Shown: piece after piece, positions 34,180 through 43,616 of the stretch
Layout of the letters: every line of letters starts with the position of its first letter
Numbering within the stretch: position 1 is the first letter of the stretch
Assembly (NCBI RefSeq): GCF_022627325.1
Contig: NZ_JAETZZ010000011.1
Span: 124,001-188,000 of the forward strand
Direction: 5' to 3'
Source: Pseudomonas putida
GTDB lineage: Bacteria; Pseudomonadota; Gammaproteobacteria; Pseudomonadales; Pseudomonadaceae
Length of the DNA stretch: 64,000 nucleotides
Notes under the pieces: generated by a model
Databases searched by the model: none
The model's input: the letters and a program-made list of their open reading frames with translations, nothing else
What the model was told of the DNA's origin: nothing
Program-made: the position numbers and the translations under genes

Positions 34180-35417
34180 TGGCAACGCTGTTGCAGGTGC
34201 GCGCTGAAATCGAGGCGGTTTACCGGCGGGACTCGCGGCGTATCCTGGCCACGCTGATCCGCCTGCTGGGGGATTTCGACCTGGCAGAGGAGGCCATGCA
34301 TGATGCCTTCTTCATTGCCGTCGCGCGCTGGCAACGCGACGGTATCCCGCAAAATCCACGTGCATGGCTGGTATCGACCGGCCGTTTCAAGGCCATTGAC
34401 GCGGTGCGGCGCCGCGCGCGTTTCGACCGTTCCCAGGCTGACCTGATCATGCTCATCGAGGGCCAGGGGCCAGACCCCAGTGAAGAGGCGTTGCTCGCCG
34501 ATGATCGCCTGCGGCTGATTTTCACATGTTGCCACCCGGCCCTGGCTGCCGATGCGCAGGTGCCGTTGACCCTGCGCGAAGTCTGTGATCTGACCACCGA
34601 ACAGATCGCCCGTGCCTTCCTGCAGAGCCCGGCGACCATCGCCCAACGCATCGTGCGCGCCAAGGCCAAGATCCGCGATGCACGCATCCCTTACCAGGTG
34701 CCGGAGCTGAACGAATTGCCTGAGCGCCTGGAAAGCGTGTTGCGGGTGATTTACCTGGTGTTCAACGAAGGCTATTCGGCGTCTTCGGGCGAGGCTTTGT
34801 TGCAGCAGGCGTTAAGTGACGAAGCGATTCGGCTGGGCCGCTTGCTGGTGCAGTTGCTACCGGACCCGGAGGCGGTCGGGTTGCTGGCGCTGATGTTGCT
34901 GCAGGCCTCACGCCAGCGAGCACGGTGCGATGCCGAGGGCAATCTGGTGCTGCTCGACCAGCAGGATCGCAGCCTGTGGGACAGTGCGCAAATCAACGAA
35001 GGTTGTGAATTGGTGCAGCGGGCGTTGCGGAGCCGGGCGTTCGGTGGCTACACGGTGCAGGCGGCCATTGCAGCGGTGCATGCGCAGGCCAGGAGCGCCA
35101 GTGAAACGGACTGGGCGCAGATTGTCGGCCTTTACGATGTGCTGCAGCGGCAATGGCCGTCACCAGTGGTGGCGCTCAACCGAGCGGTGGCACTGGCCAA
35201 ACGGGATGGGCCGCAGGCGGGGTTGGCGGCGGTTGAAACGATCCTGGCGACGGGTGAGTTGCGCGACTACCACCTGGCGCATGCGGCAAGGGCGGAGCTG
35301 CATTGCCAGTTGGGGCAGGTAGAAAAGGCCCGTGCAGCGTGGCGGCAGGCGCTGGACTTGACGCGTCAGGCGCCGGAGCGGCGGCATATCGAGGGCAAGC
35401 TCAAGGCGTTGGAATGA
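34179..35417 (+). CDS. ECF42-type RNA polymerase sigma factor
   Basis: 412 residues, much longer than typical ECF factors. Sigma2 (VYRRDSRRILATLIRLLGDF, RAWLVSTGRFKAID) and sigma4 (LTLREVCDLTTEQIARAFL) regions occupy the first half; the rest is a helical, TPR-like extension (RRHIEGKLKALE at the end). This extension and the linked DGPF gene are the hallmark of group ECF42, which works without an anti-sigma factor and typically regulates its DGPF operon. No anti-sigma gene is seen nearby. Confidence 0.9.
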   Translation: MATLLQVRAEIEAVYRRDSRRILATLIRLLGDFDLAEEAMHDAFFIAVARWQRDGIPQNPRAWLVSTGRFKAIDAVRRRARFDRSQADLIMLIEGQGPDPSEEALLADDRLRLIFTCCHPALAADAQVPLTLREVCDLTTEQIARAFLQSPATIAQRIVRAKAKIRDARIPYQVPELNELPERLESVLRVIYLVFNEGYSASSGEALLQQALSDEAIRLGRLLVQLLPDPEAVGLLALMLLQASRQRARCDAEGNLVLLDQQDRSLWDSAQINEGCELVQRALRSRAFGGYTVQAAIAAVHAQARSASETDWAQIVGLYDVLQRQWPSPVVALNRAVALAKRDGPQAGLAAVETILATGELRDYHLAHAARAELHCQLGQVEKARAAWRQALDLTRQAPERRHIEGKLKALE

Positions 35418-35457
35418 CCCGGCAGCACCGGCCCTGCCGCCGGTACTGCCTGAATGA

Positions 35458-35928
35458 TCAGCTGGCGACGAAGTTCGGCGGCGATACCAGCTCTACCGTC
35501 TGCTGCTTGCGCGGCGCCAGGATCTCTGCTTCGCCCTCTACCACCAGCTCATCGTTCTGGTTGTACACGTTGGTGGCGATACGCACTTTGAATTTGGGCA
35601 GCTTCTCGAGGATTTCCAGGCGTACGGTCAAGGTATCGCCGATTTTCACCGGCTTCTGGAAGCTCATCTTCTGGCCCAGGTAGATGGTGCCGGGGCCGGG
35701 CAGGGTGCAGGCCACTGCCGCGCTGATCAGCGCGCCGCTGAACATGCCATGGGCGATGCGCTCACGGAACATGCTCTTGGCTGCGAATTCGGCATCCAGG
35801 TGCACCGGGTTGTGGTCACCGGACATCGCGGCGAACAGCTGGATGTCGCGTTCTTCCACAGACTTTTCGTAACTGGCCTTTTGGCCGACTTCTAGAGCTT
35901 CGTAAGGCGTGTTGGTGACCTGGGTCAT
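35458..35928 (-). CDS. MaoC-type (R)-specific enoyl-CoA hydratase, PhaJ-like
   Basis: 156 residues with a hot-dog fold and the hydratase 2 signature DHNPVHLDAEFAAK (Asp/His catalytic pair) followed by RIAHGMFSGALIS. It hydrates trans-2-enoyl-CoA to (R)-3-hydroxyacyl-CoA, feeding PHA synthesis from beta-oxidation. Position beside an alpha/beta hydrolase and fadD2/fadD1 matches the P. putida arrangement of PhaJ4, as I recall it. Confidence 0.85.
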   Translation of the reverse strand: MTQVTNTPYEALEVGQKASYEKSVEERDIQLFAAMSGDHNPVHLDAEFAAKSMFRERIAHGMFSGALISAAVACTLPGPGTIYLGQKMSFQKPVKIGDTLTVRLEILEKLPKFKVRIATNVYNQNDELVVEGEAEILAPRKQQTVELVSPPNFVAS

Positions 35929-35961
35929 TGGCGCTTCCTTGATGGGCGGACAAGGCCGTTA

Positions 35962-36906
35962 TCATTCACTGCGGGCAGGGCGGCCAAGGGCCAGCGCCTG
36001 TTCCAGCCACGCGAGGATATCGGCGGTGACCTCGTCCCGGTTGAGTTCATTGAGCACTTCGTGGCGCGCCTTAGGGTAGACGCGCAGTTGTACATGTCGA
36101 TTGCCGGTCGCGCGCAGGGCGTCGGCCAGATGGGTGAGACGCTTGCCGGCACTCACCGGATCACATTCACCGCCAATCACCAGCAACGGCAGGTTCGGAT
36201 CGATCTGCGCAAGGTTCTTCGCCTGGCTGATCTGCGCCAGGCCGAGCAGCAAGTCTAGCCACAACTGGTTGCTGCAGCGAAAACCGCACAAAGGGTCGCT
36301 GACGTACCTGTCCACCTCGTCAGGGTCGCGGCTGAGCCAGTCGAAGGGCGTGCGGTTGGGTTTGAACGCGTTGTTGAACGAACCGAACGACAGCCACTCG
36401 ATCAGCGCACTCTTGCCTTGCGGCCCTTGGCGCCAGGCCTCCAGCCGGGCGATCAGGCGCGCCAGGCGATACAGCGCCGGCGGCTGGAAATTGGAGCCAC
36501 TGAGGATCGCCCCGTGCACGCTGCCACTGTGGTGCATCAGGTAGGCCTGGGCGATGTAGCTGCCCATGCTGTGGCCGAACAGGAACAGGGGGGTGCAGGG
36601 GAACTGCTGGCCGATGTGCTGAGTGAGCAGGGCCAGGTCGTTGACCACGGCATTCCAGCCATGTTGCCGGGCGAACAGGCCGAGGCTGCCCTGTTCGGCG
36701 GTACGCCCGTGGCCGCGCAGGTCTGCAGCCAGCAGCGCATAGCCGGCAGCGCTCAGCGCCTGGCCCAGGTGCTGGTAGCGCCCGCCGTGTTCGGCCATGC
36801 CATGGGCCAGCAGCACCACCGCCTTGACCGGGGTAGCCGGCAGCCATTGGTGCACGTAGAGGTTGCAATTCTCGCTGGCCGGCAGCCAAAAGGCGTCGTA
36901 AGGCAT
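35962..36906 (-). CDS. Alpha/beta hydrolase (monoacylglycerol lipase/lysophospholipase-like)
   Basis: 314 residues with the Ser-Asp-His hydrolase layout: LLAHGMAEHGGRY oxyanion loop, FGHSMGSYIA nucleophile elbow, GGECDPVS acid loop and KARHEVLNE histidine. Typical of lysophospholipases and monoglyceride lipases (COG2267). Start at 36,906 after AAAGGAT. It precedes the MaoC gene on the same strand, gap 33 nt, divergent from fadD2. Confidence 0.87.
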   Translation of the reverse strand: MPYDAFWLPASENCNLYVHQWLPATPVKAVVLLAHGMAEHGGRYQHLGQALSAAGYALLAADLRGHGRTAEQGSLGLFARQHGWNAVVNDLALLTQHIGQQFPCTPLFLFGHSMGSYIAQAYLMHHSGSVHGAILSGSNFQPPALYRLARLIARLEAWRQGPQGKSALIEWLSFGSFNNAFKPNRTPFDWLSRDPDEVDRYVSDPLCGFRCSNQLWLDLLLGLAQISQAKNLAQIDPNLPLLVIGGECDPVSAGKRLTHLADALRATGNRHVQLRVYPKARHEVLNELNRDEVTADILAWLEQALALGRPARSE

Positions 36907-37115
36907 GGCGTATCCTTTGCACTGGGGTACGAGCACAGAGTATGCGCAAGCGGCCGGATTGCAGGAAGGGCACAAATAAGATTCACAATGTTAATGGCGG
37001 CCCTTGGCTTATATGCCACCTCTGGCTTACCTGCTAACGTCGGTTGAACGCCTTTTTGCCATCAGGCAAAGGGATTACAGGCTAAGAGCGGGTTCAGGCA
37101 GAGGAACAATAATAA

Positions 37116-38804
37116 ATGCAAGCCGACTTCTGGAATGACAAGCGCCCGGCGGGCGTGCCTTCCACCATCGATATCCATGCGTATAGCTCGGTCGTCGAGG
37201 TTTTCGAGCGCTCCTGCAAGCGCTTCGCTGACCGCCCGGCGTCCAGCAACCTGGGCAAGACCCTGACCTATGGCGAACTCGACCGCCTGTCGGCGGCCTT
37301 TGCTGCCTGGCTGCAGCAGCACACCGACCTGGTGCCGGGTGACCGCATCGCCGTACAGATGCCCAACGTGCTGCAGTATCCCATTGCGGTGTTCGGCGCC
37401 CTGCGCGCCGGGCTGATCGTGGTCAACACCAACCCGCTGTACACCGAGCGTGAAATGCGCCACCAGTTCAAAGACGCCGGTGCCCGCGCCCTGGTCTACC
37501 TGAACATGTTCGGCAAGCGGGTCCAGGAGGTGTTGCCCGATACCGGCATCCAATACCTGATCGAGGCGAAGATGGGCGACCTGTTGCCTACGGCCAAGGG
37601 CTGGTTGATCAACACCGTGGTCGACAAGGTAAAGAAAATGGTCCCGGCCTATCATCTGCCGCAGGCCATCCCGTTCAAGCAGGCACTGCGCCAGGGCGCG
37701 GCGCTGAGCCACAAACCGGTAACGCTGAGCCTCGACGACATCGCCGTGCTGCAGTACACCGGCGGCACCACGGGCCTGGCCAAGGGCGCCATGCTCACCC
37801 ACGGCAACCTGGTGGCCAACATGCTGCAGGTGCTGGCGTGCTTTTCGCAGCATGGCCCGGACGGGCAGAAGCTGATCAAGGAAGGCCAGGAGGTGATGAT
37901 CGCGCCGCTGCCGCTGTACCACATCTATGCCTTTACCGCGAACTGCATGTGCATGATGGTCACCGGCAACCATAACGTGTTGATCACCAACCCGCGCGAT
38001 ATCCCTGGCTTCATCAAGGAACTGGGCAAATGGCGGTTCACCGCACTGCTGGGGCTGAACACCCTGTTCGTGGCGCTGATGGATCACCCGGGCTTCCGGC
38101 AGCTGGATTTCTCGGCGCTCAAGGTGACCAACTCTGGCGGTACGGCGCTGGTCAAAGCCACCGCCGAACGTTGGGAGAGCCTGACCGGCTGCCGCATTGT
38201 CGAGGGCTACGGCCTGACAGAAACGTCGCCAGTGGCCAGCACCAACCCTTATGGCGAGCTGGCACGCCTGGGTACCGTGGGCATACCGGTGGCAGACACC
38301 GCGTTCAAGGTGATCGACGATGAGGGCAATGAACTGCCGTTGGGCGAGCGGGGCGAGTTGTGTATCAAGGGCCCGCAGGTGATGAAGGGGTACTGGCAGC
38401 AACCCGAGGCGACGGCGCAGACCCTGGATGCCGATGGCTGGCTGAAGACCGGCGACATTGCGGTGATCGACCCGGACGGCTTCACGCGTATCGTCGACCG
38501 CAAGAAGGACATGATCATCGTCTCTGGCTTCAACGTGTACCCCAACGAGATCGAGGACGTGATCATGGGCCACCCGAAAGTGGCCAACTGCGCCGCCATC
38601 GGCGTGCCGGACGAGCGCTCGGGGGAGGCCGTGAAACTGTTCGTGGTGCCCCGTGAGGGCGGCCTGAGCGTCGATGAACTCAAGGCCTACTGCAAGGCCA
38701 ACTTCACAGGTTACAAAGTGCCCAAGCACATCGTGCTGCGTGAGTCGTTGCCGATGACACCCGTGGGCAAGATCCTGCGTCGCGAGCTGCGCGACATCGC
38801 CTAG
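37116..38804 (+). CDS. fadD2: Long-chain fatty acid--CoA ligase (fadD2)
   Basis: 562 residues of the ANL superfamily. AMP-binding motif YTGGTTGLAKGAMLTHGN, adenylation GYGLTETSP, DGWLKTGDIA hinge and the A10 lysine in PVGKILRRELRD are all present. It activates fatty acids for beta-oxidation. First of two homologous genes in tandem (fadD2, fadD1), as in other Pseudomonas. AGAGGAACAA precedes the start. A heptad-repeat array follows the stop. Confidence 0.92.
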   Translation: MQADFWNDKRPAGVPSTIDIHAYSSVVEVFERSCKRFADRPASSNLGKTLTYGELDRLSAAFAAWLQQHTDLVPGDRIAVQMPNVLQYPIAVFGALRAGLIVVNTNPLYTEREMRHQFKDAGARALVYLNMFGKRVQEVLPDTGIQYLIEAKMGDLLPTAKGWLINTVVDKVKKMVPAYHLPQAIPFKQALRQGAALSHKPVTLSLDDIAVLQYTGGTTGLAKGAMLTHGNLVANMLQVLACFSQHGPDGQKLIKEGQEVMIAPLPLYHIYAFTANCMCMMVTGNHNVLITNPRDIPGFIKELGKWRFTALLGLNTLFVALMDHPGFRQLDFSALKVTNSGGTALVKATAERWESLTGCRIVEGYGLTETSPVASTNPYGELARLGTVGIPVADTAFKVIDDEGNELPLGERGELCIKGPQVMKGYWQQPEATAQTLDADGWLKTGDIAVIDPDGFTRIVDRKKDMIIVSGFNVYPNEIEDVIMGHPKVANCAAIGVPDERSGEAVKLFVVPREGGLSVDELKAYCKANFTGYKVPKHIVLRESLPMTPVGKILRRELRDIA

Positions 38805-38807
38805 GGA

Positions 38808-38869
38808 GCTGCAAGCTGCAAGCTGCAAGCGGGGCGCGCATGGCTCTAGCTTGCAGCTTGCGGCTTGAA
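38808..38869. repeat. 7-bp repeat arms after fadD2
   Basis: Three units of GCTGCAA (38,808-38,828) and, after a 20-nt spacer, units GCTTGCA, GCTTGCG and GCTTGAA (38,849-38,869). The arms are reverse complementary and should form a hairpin. The unit closely matches the array after cysK (1120-1215). Confidence 0.75.
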
Positions 38870-38895
38870 GCTCGCCACTTTAAGTCAAATACTCT

Positions 38896-38929
38896 AAAAA
38901 TGACTTGTATCGTTCATTGAGTCATTTTT
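38896..38929. promoter_or_regulatory. Perfect 10-bp inverted repeat upstream of fadD1
   Basis: AAAAATGACT at 38,896-38,905 and AGTCATTTTT at 38,920-38,929 form a perfect inverted repeat separated by 14 nt. It lies in the AT-rich 288-bp gap between fadD2 and fadD1. It may be an operator for fadD1 or a terminator of fadD2 (T run within the right arm); the two cannot be distinguished here. It does not look like the PsrA motif I know. Confidence 0.55.
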
Positions 38930-39092
38930 GTGACCATAAGGCCCGATTTGGCCTCTAGGCGACCCTTTGCAAAGCTGTTACTCTCGGCCCGCTTTCAGAT
39001 GATTCGGTTTGCAACGAACCGCCATCTCATATCAATAATAAACGCATCGACGCGTAAATCGAACTTCGCTGTTGCTGAAGGAGTGGGCTTCC

Positions 39093-40790
39093 ATGATCGA
39101 CCATTTTTGGAAGGATAAATACCCAGCCGGGATTACGGCGGAAATCAATCCTGACGAATTTCCCAATATCCAGGCGGTACTCAAGCAATCCTGCCAACGC
39201 TTTGCCGATAAACCGGCCTTTAGCAACCTGGGCAAGACCATCACCTACGGCGAGTTGTATGCCCTGTCGGGCGCTTTTGCGGCCTGGCTGCAGCAGCACA
39301 CCGACCTCAAGCCGGGTGATCGCATTGCCGTGCAGCTGCCGAATGTCCTGCAGTACCCGGTAGCAGTGTTCGGCGCCATGCGCGCCGGGCTGATCGTGGT
39401 CAACACCAACCCGCTTTACACCGCACGGGAGATGGAACACCAGTTCAACGACTCCGGTGCCAAGGCCCTGGTGTGCCTGGCCAACATGGCTCACCTGGCC
39501 GAAAAGGTGGTACCCAAGACCCAGGTCAGGCATGTCATCGTCACCGAAGTGGCCGACCTGTTGCCACCGCTCAAGCGCCTGCTGATCAACAGCGTGGTCA
39601 AGTACGTGAAGAAGATGGTGCCGGCCTACAACCTGCCGAACGCCGTGCGCTTCAACGATGCCCTGGCGCGGGGCAAGGGCCAGCCGGTGGTCGAGGCCAA
39701 CCCGCAAGCCAATGATGTTGCCGTGCTGCAGTACACCGGCGGTACCACCGGTGTGGCCAAGGGCGCAATGCTGACGCACCGCAACCTGGTGGCCAACATG
39801 CTGCAGTGCCGGGCGCTGATGGGGTCGAACCTGCATGAAGGTTGCGAGATCCTCATCACCCCGCTGCCGCTGTACCACATCTATGCCTTTACCTTCCATT
39901 GCATGGCGATGATGCTGATCGGCAACCACAACGTGCTGATCAGCAACCCGCGTGACTTGCCGGCAATGGTCAAGGAACTGGGCAAGTGGAAGTTCAGCGG
40001 CTTCGTCGGCCTCAACACCCTGTTCGTTGCCCTGTGCAACAACGAGGCGTTCCGTGCGCTGGACTTCTCGGCGTTGAAGATCACCCTGTCCGGTGGCATG
40101 GCGCTGCAGCTGAGTGTGGCCGAGCGCTGGAAAACCGTCACCGGTTGCGCCATTTGCGAAGGCTATGGCATGACCGAGACCAGCCCGGTTGCGGCGGTCA
40201 ACCCGGCCGAAGCCAACCAGGTCGGTACCATCGGTATCCCGGTGCCCTCGACCCTGTGCAAGGTCATCGATGACAGTGGCAGCGAGCTGCCGCTGGGCGA
40301 GGTGGGCGAGTTGTGCGTCAAGGGGCCGCAGGTGATGAAGGGCTACTGGCAGCGTGAAGAGGCCACCGCCGAGATCCTCGACAGTGATGGCTGGCTCAAG
40401 ACCGGGGACATTGCCCTGATCCAGCCCGATGGCTACATGCGCATCGTCGACCGCAAGAAGGACATGATCCTGGTCTCGGGCTTCAACGTGTATCCCAACG
40501 AGCTGGAGGATGTACTGGCTGCCCTGCCGGGCGTACTGCAGTGCGCTGCGATCGGTGTGCCGGACGAAAAGTCGGGCGAATTGATCAAGGTGTTCATTGT
40601 GGTCAAGCCGGGCATGACCGTCACCAAGGAGCAGGTGATGGAGCACATGCGCGCCAACGTCACCGGCTACAAGGTGCCGCGTTACATCGAGTTCCGCGAT
40701 GCGTTGCCAACCACCAACGTGGGCAAGATCCTGCGCCGCGAGTTGCGTGATGAAGAGCTGAAGAAGCAGGGCCTGAAGAAGATCGCCTGA
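39093..40790 (+). CDS. fadD1: Long-chain fatty acid--CoA ligase (fadD1)
   Basis: 565 residues, strongly similar to the adjacent fadD2 product. Motifs: YTGGTTGVAKGAMLTHRN, GYGMTETSPVAA, DGWLKTGDIALI and the C-terminal NVGKILRRELRDEELKKQ. The ATG at 39,093 is preceded by GAAGGAGTGGGC; an upstream TTG is less likely. A long upstream region, distinct from that of fadD2, implies separate regulation. Chain-length preference cannot be told from sequence. Confidence 0.92.
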   Translation: MIDHFWKDKYPAGITAEINPDEFPNIQAVLKQSCQRFADKPAFSNLGKTITYGELYALSGAFAAWLQQHTDLKPGDRIAVQLPNVLQYPVAVFGAMRAGLIVVNTNPLYTAREMEHQFNDSGAKALVCLANMAHLAEKVVPKTQVRHVIVTEVADLLPPLKRLLINSVVKYVKKMVPAYNLPNAVRFNDALARGKGQPVVEANPQANDVAVLQYTGGTTGVAKGAMLTHRNLVANMLQCRALMGSNLHEGCEILITPLPLYHIYAFTFHCMAMMLIGNHNVLISNPRDLPAMVKELGKWKFSGFVGLNTLFVALCNNEAFRALDFSALKITLSGGMALQLSVAERWKTVTGCAICEGYGMTETSPVAAVNPAEANQVGTIGIPVPSTLCKVIDDSGSELPLGEVGELCVKGPQVMKGYWQREEATAEILDSDGWLKTGDIALIQPDGYMRIVDRKKDMILVSGFNVYPNELEDVLAALPGVLQCAAIGVPDEKSGELIKVFIVVKPGMTVTKEQVMEHMRANVTGYKVPRYIEFRDALPTTNVGKILRRELRDEELKKQGLKKIA

Positions 40791-40833
40791 TCCTCGCCAA
40801 CGCCCGGCAATATCCGCATCACACTGGAAATCC

Positions 40834-40857
40834 GGGGCCGCTTCGCGGCCCCTTTCG
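40834..40857. terminator. Terminator between fadD1 and the PuuB-like gene
   Basis: GGGGCCGC-TTC-GCGGCCCC forms a perfect 8-bp stem with a 3-nt loop, followed by TTTCG. The two flanking genes converge here, so it may act on either transcript. Confidence 0.75.
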
Positions 40858-40889
40858 CGACATCCCGCCGCGCCTGCCGGGCAGTGCAA

Positions 40890-42197
40890 TCAGCGCAGTT
40901 TTTCCAGCATCTGGTAGTACCACATCCCCGCCGCCAACAGCGGATTGCCCAGCAGGTCCCCCATCGGCACCTTGATGTGCTTGCACCCGGCAAAGGTATC
41001 GAACTTCTCCAACGTACCGGTCAGCGCCTCGGCCATGATTTCGCCCATGATGTGGCTGGTGGCGATGCCGTGCCCCGAATAGCCCTGGCAGTACCAGACG
41101 TTGTCCGAAAGCTTGCCCAGTTGCGGTATGCGATTGACCACGATCCCCATCGCGCAACTCCACTGGAACTCGATCGGCACCCCTTTGAGGGCCGGGAAGG
41201 TGCGCTCGATGCATGGGCGCAGCTCACCTGCGATATCACGTGAATCCTTGCCTGAATAGTTGGCGCCGCCGCCGAACAGCAGGCGTTTGTCGGCAGTGAG
41301 GCGATAGTAGTCGAGCACGAAACGGCAGTCGTACACCGCCAGGTCCTGGGGGTTGATCTGTTCGGCCAGTTCGCCCAGCGGCGCGGTGGTGACGATGCCG
41401 CCCATGGCGGGGAAGATCTTGCCCTTGAGCTGACGCTTTTCCAGCTTGTGGTAAACGTCGCCGGCCAGCATCACCTGGCGTGCTTCGATTCGGCCTTGGG
41501 CAGTGACCACTGCAGGGCGCGGGCCATGCACGATGTCCAGCACCTCGGAGTTCTCGAAGATCAGCGCGCCCAGTGCGTGCGCGGCACGCGCTTCGCCCAG
41601 GCACAGGTTGAGCGGATGCAGGTGCAAGTTGCGCAGGTTCTTCAGGGCGCCCAGGTACAACGGGCTTTGCAGATGCTCGGCAACCGCGTTGCGGTCGAGC
41701 ATCTGCACCTGGTCGCCCATGCCGCGGCGATGCGCCTGGGCTTCGAAGGCGCGCAGCTCGTTGAGGTGTGACGGTTTCATCGCTGCATGCAGGTGGCCGC
41801 GTTTGAGGTCACAGGCGATGCCATAGCGCTCGACCCGCTGCTCGATGATCTGGTGCCCGCGCCAGCGCAAGTGCCAGATAAAGTCATCCACCTCGCTGCC
41901 CAGGCGGTCGCGCATCTGCGTGCGCATGGCTTCGTCGCCCGAGAGGCTGCCGGTGACCTGGCCGCCGTTGCGGCCGCTGGCGCCCCAGCCGATGCGGTTG
42001 GTTTCCACCACCGCCACTTTCAGGCCGCGCTCGGCCAGCTCCACGGCGGTGGCCACGCCGGTGAAACCGCCGCCGATAATCGCCACGTCCACCTGCACAG
42101 TGCCCTTGAGCTGCGGGTACTGCGTGTGGTCGTTGAGCGAGGCACTGTAATAGGAGGGCGCGCGCTGGGCCGGGCCGTTGTTCACTGCTGCGTTCAT
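40890..42197 (-). CDS. FAD-dependent oxidoreductase, PuuB-like
   Basis: 435 residues of the DAO family with an N-terminal dinucleotide motif (IGGGFTGVATAVELAERG) and SGRNGGQVTGSL. It closely fits gamma-glutamylputrescine oxidase (PuuB/OrdL type), which oxidises gamma-glutamylated amines to the aldehyde. The adjacent glutamine-synthetase-like gene on the same strand 30 nt upstream supports that reading. Confidence 0.85.
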   Translation of the reverse strand: MNAAVNNGPAQRAPSYYSASLNDHTQYPQLKGTVQVDVAIIGGGFTGVATAVELAERGLKVAVVETNRIGWGASGRNGGQVTGSLSGDEAMRTQMRDRLGSEVDDFIWHLRWRGHQIIEQRVERYGIACDLKRGHLHAAMKPSHLNELRAFEAQAHRRGMGDQVQMLDRNAVAEHLQSPLYLGALKNLRNLHLHPLNLCLGEARAAHALGALIFENSEVLDIVHGPRPAVVTAQGRIEARQVMLAGDVYHKLEKRQLKGKIFPAMGGIVTTAPLGELAEQINPQDLAVYDCRFVLDYYRLTADKRLLFGGGANYSGKDSRDIAGELRPCIERTFPALKGVPIEFQWSCAMGIVVNRIPQLGKLSDNVWYCQGYSGHGIATSHIMGEIMAEALTGTLEKFDTFAGCKHIKVPMGDLLGNPLLAAGMWYYQMLEKLR

Positions 42198-42227
42198 GGG
42201 TGTTCCTTATTCTGAATTGGGTGAGGC

Positions 42228-43592
42228 TCAGGCCTGGTGCAGGTACCAGCGCCAGTCCTGTTCGCTGACTTCGGCCATGAACTGGCGGTACTCGGCGCGC
42301 TTGACCTTCAGGTACACCCCGAGGAAGTCCTTGCCGAGTGCTTCGCGTGCCCACGCCGAACGCTCCAGGGCGTCGAGGGCGGTCAGCCAGTCGGTGGGCA
42401 GGTGCTCAGTGGCTTGGGCGTAGCCGTTGCCTTCGACCGGTGCGCCCGGGTCGAGGCGTTCGCGGATGCCGCAGTGGCTGGCCGCGAGAATCGCCGCGGC
42501 GGCCAGGTACGGATTGGCGTCGGCGCCACAGATCCGGTGTTCGACATGGCGGCTGTTGGCCGGCCCGCCGGGCACGCGCAAGCTCACCGTGCGGTTGTCG
42601 ACACCCCAGGTTGGCGCCAGCGGTGCATAGCTGTTGGCCTGGAAGCGGCGGAACGAGTTGGCGTTGGGGCAGAACAGCAGCAGCGCGTCGCGCAGGTGGC
42701 GCAGCATGCCGGCAACCGCTTGGCGCAGCAGCGGGGTGCCGGCCTTGTCCTGGCTGGCGAACAGGTTGTTACCGGCGCTGTCGGCCAGGCTCAGGTGCAT
42801 GTGCATGCCGGTGCCGGCCAGTTGCGCGAAGGGTTTGGCCATGAAGCACGCCTGCATGCCGTGGGCGTGCGCCACGCCTTTGACCAGGCGCTTGTAGCGC
42901 ACGGCCTGGTCCATCGCTTCCAGAGCATCGCCATGCTCGAGGGTAATTTCCACCTGGCCGGGGGCGTACTCCGAAATCGCCGTGCGGGCCGGGATGCCCT
43001 GGGCTTTGCAGGCCGCGTAAAGGTCGGCGAGAAACGGCTCTATCTGCTCCAGCTCACGCAGGCCATAGACCTGGGTGCTGCGCGGGCGGCCACCGTCGTT
43101 ATCCAACGCCGGTTGCGGACGGCCCTGGGCGTCACGCTGCTGGTCGAGCAGGAAGAACTCCAGCTCGCAGGCCATCACCGGGTGGTAGCCATCGGCCTTG
43201 AGCGCTTCGATCGTGCGTACCAGTACATGGCGTGGGTCGGCGACGCTGGCCGGCAGGCCTTCGCTGGGGTGCATGCTGACTTGCACGGCGGCGGTCGGCA
43301 CGCGGCGCCACGGCAGGCGCACCAGGCTGCCCTCCAAGGGGTAGGCGCGACAGTCGATGTCGCCGACGTCCCAGACCAGCCCGGAGTTTTCCACGTCATC
43401 GCCGTTGAGGGTCAGGCCCAGGATGGTGCTGGGCAGCGGGCGGCCGCTCTGGTACACCGCCAGCAGTTCCTCGCGGTGCAGCAGCTTGCCGCGCGGCACA
43501 CCGTTGGCGTCGAGGATGAACAGTTCGAACAGCTCGATATCGGGGTTGTCGGCAAGGAAACGTTGGGCGTGTTCTACGGGTGCAAAGTGCAT
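42228..43592 (-). CDS. Glutamine-synthetase-family gamma-glutamylpolyamine synthetase (PuuA/SpuI-like)
   Basis: 454 residues from the ATG at 43,592. Glutamine-synthetase motifs are visible (SEYAPGQVEITLEHGDAL; GTGMHMHLSLAD; EHRICGADANPYLAAAAIL). Members of this subfamily glutamylate putrescine or other amines rather than making glutamine. An in-frame ATG at 43,613 is possible, but a strong hairpin sits just upstream of it, so I prefer the internal start. It pairs with the PuuB-like gene for amine catabolism. Confidence 0.82.
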   Translation of the reverse strand: MHFAPVEHAQRFLADNPDIELFELFILDANGVPRGKLLHREELLAVYQSGRPLPSTILGLTLNGDDVENSGLVWDVGDIDCRAYPLEGSLVRLPWRRVPTAAVQVSMHPSEGLPASVADPRHVLVRTIEALKADGYHPVMACELEFFLLDQQRDAQGRPQPALDNDGGRPRSTQVYGLRELEQIEPFLADLYAACKAQGIPARTAISEYAPGQVEITLEHGDALEAMDQAVRYKRLVKGVAHAHGMQACFMAKPFAQLAGTGMHMHLSLADSAGNNLFASQDKAGTPLLRQAVAGMLRHLRDALLLFCPNANSFRRFQANSYAPLAPTWGVDNRTVSLRVPGGPANSRHVEHRICGADANPYLAAAAILAASHCGIRERLDPGAPVEGNGYAQATEHLPTDWLTALDALERSAWAREALGKDFLGVYLKVKRAEYRQFMAEVSEQDWRWYLHQA

Positions 43593-43616
43593 GAGAAATT
43601 CGCTCGTGAGCATACA

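Noticed and set aside
37062..40889. Two long minus-strand frames (about 590 and 620 codons) opposite fadD2 and fadD1
   Set aside because: Both mirror the acyl-CoA ligase genes, have His-rich, low-information sequence, and no ribosome binding site or family motif.
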